Source: Paracerasibacillus soli (GTDB taxonomy: Bacteria > Bacillota > Bacilli > Bacillales > Amphibacillaceae). From it: 64,000 nucleotides of DNA. Shown here one piece after another: positions 60,327 to 64,000 of the stretch. The stretch lies in assembly GCF_034006335.1 (NCBI RefSeq), contig NZ_JAWDIQ010000001.1; one strand, 5' to 3'. The position numbers and the translations under genes are program-made. Within the stretch, counting starts at the first letter, position 1, and every line of letters starts with the position of its first letter. The notes below the pieces were generated by a model. It was given only the letters and a program-made list of their open reading frames with translations, was not told the DNA's origin and ran no database searches.

Positions 60327-60428
60327 GGACATATTCATATCTTTTAGGTGTTTTGTTCTATTCGTTTTGCGATTCATACAAGCCACAAAACAACGTTTTA
60401 CTTTTAGACATAAAAAGGGGGAAGTACC

Positions 60429-60692
60429 TTGGGCTTACAATTAATAAATATTGGTTTTGGAAATGTAGTTTCTGCTAATCGGATTATTTCTATCGTTTCA
60501 CCAGAATCTGCGCCAATAAAACGGATTATAACCGTTGCAAGAAAAAATAATAAATTAATAGATGCTACATATGGAAGAAGAACGCGAGCAGTTATTATAA
60601 CAGATAGTGATCATGTCGTTTTATCAGCTGTGCAACCTGAAACGGTAGGTCAAAGACTTATGAGCCATGATGAATTATCGGATGATAACTAA
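60429..60692 (+). CDS. remA: Extracellular matrix regulator RemA
   Basis: DUF370 DNA-binding protein that activates biofilm matrix operons and osmoprotection genes in B. subtilis. The 87-aa product is intact and carries the conserved LINIGFGNVVSANRIISIVSPESAPIKR and IDATYGRRTRAVIITDSDHV blocks. The start is TTG 60429 with AAAGGGGGAAG 5 nt upstream. It precedes gmk as in B. subtilis. Confidence 0.95.
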   Translation: MGLQLINIGFGNVVSANRIISIVSPESAPIKRIITVARKNNKLIDATYGRRTRAVIITDSDHVVLSAVQPETVGQRLMSHDELSDDN

Positions 60693-60830
60693 TAAGAGAA
60701 GCAATCTAAAATAATTTAAATAGCCTATATTCAAATCGAATCAAGTTATCGTTCTTTCAGAAATTTATGTTTGTGTGATAAGAATTGTTGTAATTGGTAG
60801 TAAAATAATGTTTTTATCGGAGGTGGAAAT

Positions 60831-61451
60831 GTGATAAAAGAAAAAGGAATACTTTTTGTTCTGTCTGGTCCCTCAGGTGTAGGGAAGGGAACAGTTCGTA
60901 AAGAATTATTTGAACGAAAAAATGAACTGAAATACTCTATTTCAATGACTACAAGAGATAAACGTCCGGGAGAACAAGAAGGAGTCGATTATTTTTATAG
61001 AACAAGAGATGAGTTTGAACATCTCATTAAGCAAAATAAGTTACTAGAATATGCGAAATATGTTAATAATTATTATGGGACACCAAAAGAGTATGTAGAG
61101 AAGATGATTGAAGCAGGTCACGATGTGTTTTTAGAAATTGAAGTTCAAGGCGCATTACAAGTAAAAGAAAACTTCCCTGGAGGAGTATTTATATTTTTAC
61201 TTCCGCCAAGTTTGGATGAATTAAGAAGCCGCATCGTAAATCGGGGTACTGAGTCAGAAAAAGTGGTATTAAATCGTTTAAATGCAGCGCGAGAAGAAAT
61301 TGAATTAATGGATGCGTATGATTATGTCGTTGTAAACGATGATATTGATCGTGCGGTAACGAAGGTCCAATCTATTATTCAAAGTGAACATTTAAAACGA
61401 GAGCGTGTCGCAAAACAATATAAAAAATTATTGGAGGTTGCAGAGAGATAA
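60831..61451 (+). CDS. gmk: Guanylate kinase
   Basis: Phosphorylates GMP to GDP. The P-loop is LSGPSGVGKGTVRKEL (about residues 9-24). The GMP site is SMTTRDKRPGEQEGVDYFY, and EVQGALQVKENFPGGVFIFLLPPS follows. 206 aa, intact. The start is GTG 60831 after GGAGGTGG. Its stop overlaps the rpoZ start by 1 nt. Confidence 0.96.
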   Translation: MIKEKGILFVLSGPSGVGKGTVRKELFERKNELKYSISMTTRDKRPGEQEGVDYFYRTRDEFEHLIKQNKLLEYAKYVNNYYGTPKEYVEKMIEAGHDVFLEIEVQGALQVKENFPGGVFIFLLPPSLDELRSRIVNRGTESEKVVLNRLNAAREEIELMDAYDYVVVNDDIDRAVTKVQSIIQSEHLKRERVAKQYKKLLEVAER

Positions 61452-61642
61452 TGTTAGATCCATCTATTGATAATTTATTAGGAAAAATTAGATCGAAATA
61501 TATGCTCGTCACCTTATCAGCTAAGAGAGCAAGACAATTAAAAGATTTAAATAATGTGCAAATTGAACATCCAAAGTCACATAAAAATGTAGGCAAAGCG
61601 TTAGAAGAAATTGCTGCTGAGAAACTTACATTAAATGAGTGA
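61451..61642 (+). CDS. rpoZ: RNA polymerase omega subunit
   Basis: Small subunit that chaperones the beta' subunit. 63 aa: MLDPSIDNLLGKIRSKYMLVTLSAKRARQL carries the family RSKYxLVxxxAKRAR motif. Intact. It is coupled to gmk through an ATGA-type overlap (TAATG), and a terminator follows. Confidence 0.96.
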   Translation: MLDPSIDNLLGKIRSKYMLVTLSAKRARQLKDLNNVQIEHPKSHKNVGKALEEIAAEKLTLNE

Positions 61643-61666
61643 AATTTGTAAAATCTAAACAAATAT

Positions 61667-61699
61667 AACCTTCGCAGAGTATACTGTGAAGGTTTTTTT
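61667..61699 (+). terminator. Intrinsic terminator after gmk-rpoZ
   Basis: AACCTTCGCAG (61667-61677) pairs with CTGTGAAGGTT (61684-61694) with one G-U pair, followed by T5. Confidence 0.88.
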
Positions 61700-61854
61700 G
61701 AAGAAAAGGATTGCTTGTTATAAGTGTTGTAAAAAGGTTTTGTAAACTAACTTCATACAGTTTTAAAAAGAAAAACACCATCATTCGATTATATGATCTG
61801 TTATGGTATAAATAGAATAGTACTTATTAAGCGGTTAAAAAGGCGGGAAGAATC

Positions 61855-63060
61855 ATGTTACAAGATAAAAAAATTATATTAGGAGTCAGTGGGGGGATTG
61901 CGGCTTATAAAGCTTGTGCGCTAGCAAGTAAATTAACACAAGAGGGTGCAAGTGTAAAAGTTATGATGACGAAAGAAGCTACACATTTCGTTACTCCACT
62001 GACTTTTCAAGCCTTAACACGCCAACCAGTCTATACAGATGTGTTTGATGAAAAAGATCCAGTTAAAATTGCACATATTGATGTGGCTGATTGGGCTGAT
62101 ATGATTATTATTGCGCCAGCAACGGCAAATATAATTGCTAAACTTGCGTCCGGTATTGCTGATGATATGCTTACAACAACGCTATTAGCTACAAAGGCTC
62201 CAATCTATATTGCACCTGCAATGAACGTAAATATGTATGATCATCCGGCGATCAAAAAGCAAATGTGTCAACTAGAGAAATGGGGATATCATTTTATCGA
62301 GCCGGGTGCAGGTTATTTAGCATGCGGATGGATTGGAAAAGGGCGACTAGAAGAACCAGAAACAATTGTTAATATTTTAAAAGCCCAGCAGGAAAAAGAA
62401 AAAAGTTTGGCAGGAAAAAGGTATTAATCTCAGCTGGCCCAACACGTGAAATATTAGACCCTGTCCGTTTCTTTCTAATCGTTCAACAGGTAAAATGGGT
62501 TATGCTTTGGCAGAAGCTGCAAATCAATTGGGAGCCGAGGTAACGTTAGTCTCTGGTCCAGTGAACCTGCAATTAAATAGTGATAAGATTAACCGTATTG
62601 ATGTTGTATCTGCGGAGGAAATGTATCAAGTCATGCAAGAAAATTTTGCAACACAGGATATCGTAATAAGTGCTGCAGCAGTAGCGGATTACCGTCCTAT
62701 GGTGACATATAAAGAAAAGATGAAAAAAGGCACTGGGAATTTGCAAATAGAAATGGAACGCACAAAAGATATCATACTCTCGTTAGGACAAAGAAAACAA
62801 CACAGTTTTTAGTCGGGTTTGCGGCGGAAACTTCTGAACCGATGAAACACGGTCTCGAAAAGTTAGAAAGAAAAAATTTAGATGCTATTGTTATTAATAA
62901 TGTAGCTGAAGTAGGAGCCGGCTTTGAAGCAGATACGAATATCGTAACGTATGTCAATAAAGCACAGACGTCAGTAGAAATACCACTTGCAATGAAAAGA
63001 GAAGTTGCTTATAAAATTTTACAATTGATTATAAAAGATATAAGGGATGAAGCGCAGTGA
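61855..63060 (+). CDS. coaBC: CoaBC, bifunctional phosphopantothenoylcysteine decarboxylase/synthetase, three frameshifts
   Basis: Steps 2 and 3 of coenzyme A synthesis from pantothenate. The N-terminal CoaC flavoprotein has LGVSGGIAAYKACALAS, APAMNVNMYDHPA and GYLACGWIGKGRL (catalytic Cys about 160). The C-terminal CoaB has ISAGPTREILDPVR, NRSTGKMGYALAEAA and VGFAAETSEP. Frames break near 62415 (A6 to A5), 62474 (TTTT to TTT in RFFSNRSTGKMG) and 62790 (one A missing in LGQKKTTQFLVGF). The corrected length is about 402 aa. It overlaps priA by 4 nt. Confidence 0.94.
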
Positions 63061-64000
63061 ACATTGCAAAAGTAATCGTCGATGTACCTGCAAAACAAGT
63101 AAATCAAACATATGATTATTTAATACCAGAACGATTTTCAGATATATTACAGGCAGGTATGCGTGTAATTGTGCCATTTGGCCCACGGAAAGTCATGGGA
63201 TTTGTAGTCGGAAAATCTAGTGAATCAGATTTTGATAGGTTAAGAAATATAGAGGAAATTTTAGATTTTACCCCTGTTTTAACAACTGAACTACTACATT
63301 TAGGTAAGTGGCTTGCAGAAGAAACTGTCAGTTATTATGTAACGGCATATCAAGCAATGCTTCCCCAAGTGTTAAAAGCAACGTATAAGAAGGAATTGGA
63401 GCGATTGACATCTGAAAGAATGGATTAACAATTGGAGATGTTATTTGACGGAAGAGATTTTATATCTTATGAAGAAGTAGTCCAATCTACTATTTCCCTA
63501 CACACGTTACAAAAAGCAATCCAAGCCGGAGAAATTGTTGTCCATTACTTAGTAGAATCTCGCGTGACAAAAAAATATGTTACAAAAGTAAAACCAGCAA
63601 AAGATATTTATTTATTGGAAGAAGCTTATTTAAATATGTCACCACGGGCAACGAAACAACGAGCTGTTATCAAACATTTTATTGAAAAACCAGCTCCGAT
63701 TGAGCAGGCTACATTACTTCGATTGCAGCATACAACTTCAGCTACAATTCGGAGTTTAGTTGAGAAATCATTAATAGAAACATATCGTGAAGAAATATAC
63801 CGAAATCCATATGATGATCATGCAATAGTGAGAACAAAACCACTTACTTTAACTGAACAACAACAGGCTGCGATAATGCCAATAAAAGGACGTATTAAAG
63901 CAAAACAACATGAGGTATTTTTATTGCATGGTATTACAGGCAGCGGTAAGACAGAAATTTATTTACAAGCAATTGAAGATGTTCTTCATAACGGGCAAGA
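63057..64000 (+). CDS. priA: Primosomal protein N' (PriA helicase), 5' part, in-frame stop at 63426
   Basis: Replication restart helicase; the window ends within the helicase domain. The N-terminal 3'-DNA-binding domain begins MNIAKVIVDVPAKQVNQTYDYLIPERF and has GMRVIVPFGPRKVMGFVV. Walker A is LHGITGSGKTEIYLQAI near the window end. A TAA at 63426-63428 interrupts the frame, yet the sequence on both sides is in the same frame and clearly PriA. This is a nonsense change or paired errors, not the single-base slip seen elsewhere. ATG 63057 lies in the coaBC end. Confidence 0.9.

Larger units (their letters stand above)
60053..60428. other. Intergenic region yloB-remA
   Basis: The 376 bp hold a 15-bp-stem terminator and a likely remA promoter (annotated separately). 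yloC, found here in B. subtilis, is absent, with no remnant visible. The remaining sequence is AT-rich, and I see nothing else in it. Confidence 0.6.

Noticed and set aside
1..64000. Programmed ribosomal frameshifting as the cause of the many frame breaks
   Set aside because: Breaks differ in sequence, occur in dozens of unrelated housekeeping genes, lack common slippery heptamers with downstream structure, and often fall in homopolymers. Error is the simpler reading.
1..64000. CRISPR arrays, prophage, insertion sequences, tRNA or rRNA genes
   Set aside because: I saw no regularly spaced direct repeats, transposase or integrase motifs, nor tRNA/rRNA signatures in any intergenic region.

Overview
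The window is about 64 kb of AT-rich chromosome from an endospore-forming, low-GC Firmicute of the family Bacillaceae. Gene order follows the Bacillus subtilis segment ctaG-ylb-mra/mur/fts-spoIIG-ylm-divIVA-ileS-lspA-pyr-yloA/yloB-remA-gmk-rpoZ-coaBC-priA almost gene for gene. Spore genes (ylbJ, spoVD, spoVE, spoIIGA, sigE, sigG, a ylbO/RsfA-type regulator) and bacillithiol synthesis (bshC) support this. Several genes present in B. subtilis are absent, and Oceanobacillus/Virgibacillus-like relatives are my best guess for the genus, which I cannot fix from sequence alone. I see no tRNA, rRNA, CRISPR array, phage or transposase gene.

Layout: 1-16400 holds the 3' end of ctaG, an AI-2E family membrane protein, ylbA, ylbC-ylbG, rsmD-coaD, ylbJ, ylbL, ylbM (tmcAL), ylbN-rpmF, an enoyl-CoA hydratase family gene, ylbO, ylbP, a ketopantoate reductase-like gene and bshC. 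16480-33185 is the division and cell-wall cluster mraZ-rsmH-ftsL-pbpB-spoVD-murE-murF-mraY-murD-spoVE-divIB-ftsA-ftsZ; murG and murB are not in it. 33186-33942 is a long intergenic region with a structured Bacillaceae repeat and the likely spoIIG promoter. 33943-40625 is spoIIGA-sigE-sigG and ylmC-ylmD-ylmE-sepF-ylmG-ylmH-divIVA. 40626-45285 is a T-box-controlled ileS, then lspA-rluD. 45282-54500 is the pyrimidine operon pyrR-pyrB-pyrC-pyrAB-pyrK-pyrD-pyrF-pyrE with two PyrR attenuators but no pyrP and no pyrAA. 54627-64000 is a LysR regulator, rqcH, a calcium P-type ATPase, remA, gmk, rpoZ, coaBC and the 5' part of priA.

The dominant odd feature is technical. About 50 single-base indels interrupt otherwise well-conserved genes, including ftsZ, ileS, murE, sigE, sigG, spoVE and pyrAB. 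Most are one missing base, usually in a short homopolymer. Restoring one base at each site gives products close to the usual length of each family, so I annotate these loci as single CDSs and treat the breaks as probable sequence error. Positions of breaks are approximate to a few bases.

The genes form one housekeeping and differentiation programme: precursor synthesis (MurE/F/D, MraY), septal synthases (PBP2B/SpoVD with the SEDS protein SpoVE), the divisome (FtsL, DivIB, FtsA, FtsZ, SepF, DivIVA), compartment sigma factors, and UMP synthesis. Visible regulation includes GTGG repeats upstream of mraZ, an Ile T-box, PyrR attenuators, a sigma-F-like promoter before sigG and a Spo0A-like promoter before spoIIGA. 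I did not find a convincing undescribed system. The best candidates for a second look are the structured intergenic repeats, the missing pyrAA, and the hairpin covering the spoVE ribosome-binding site.
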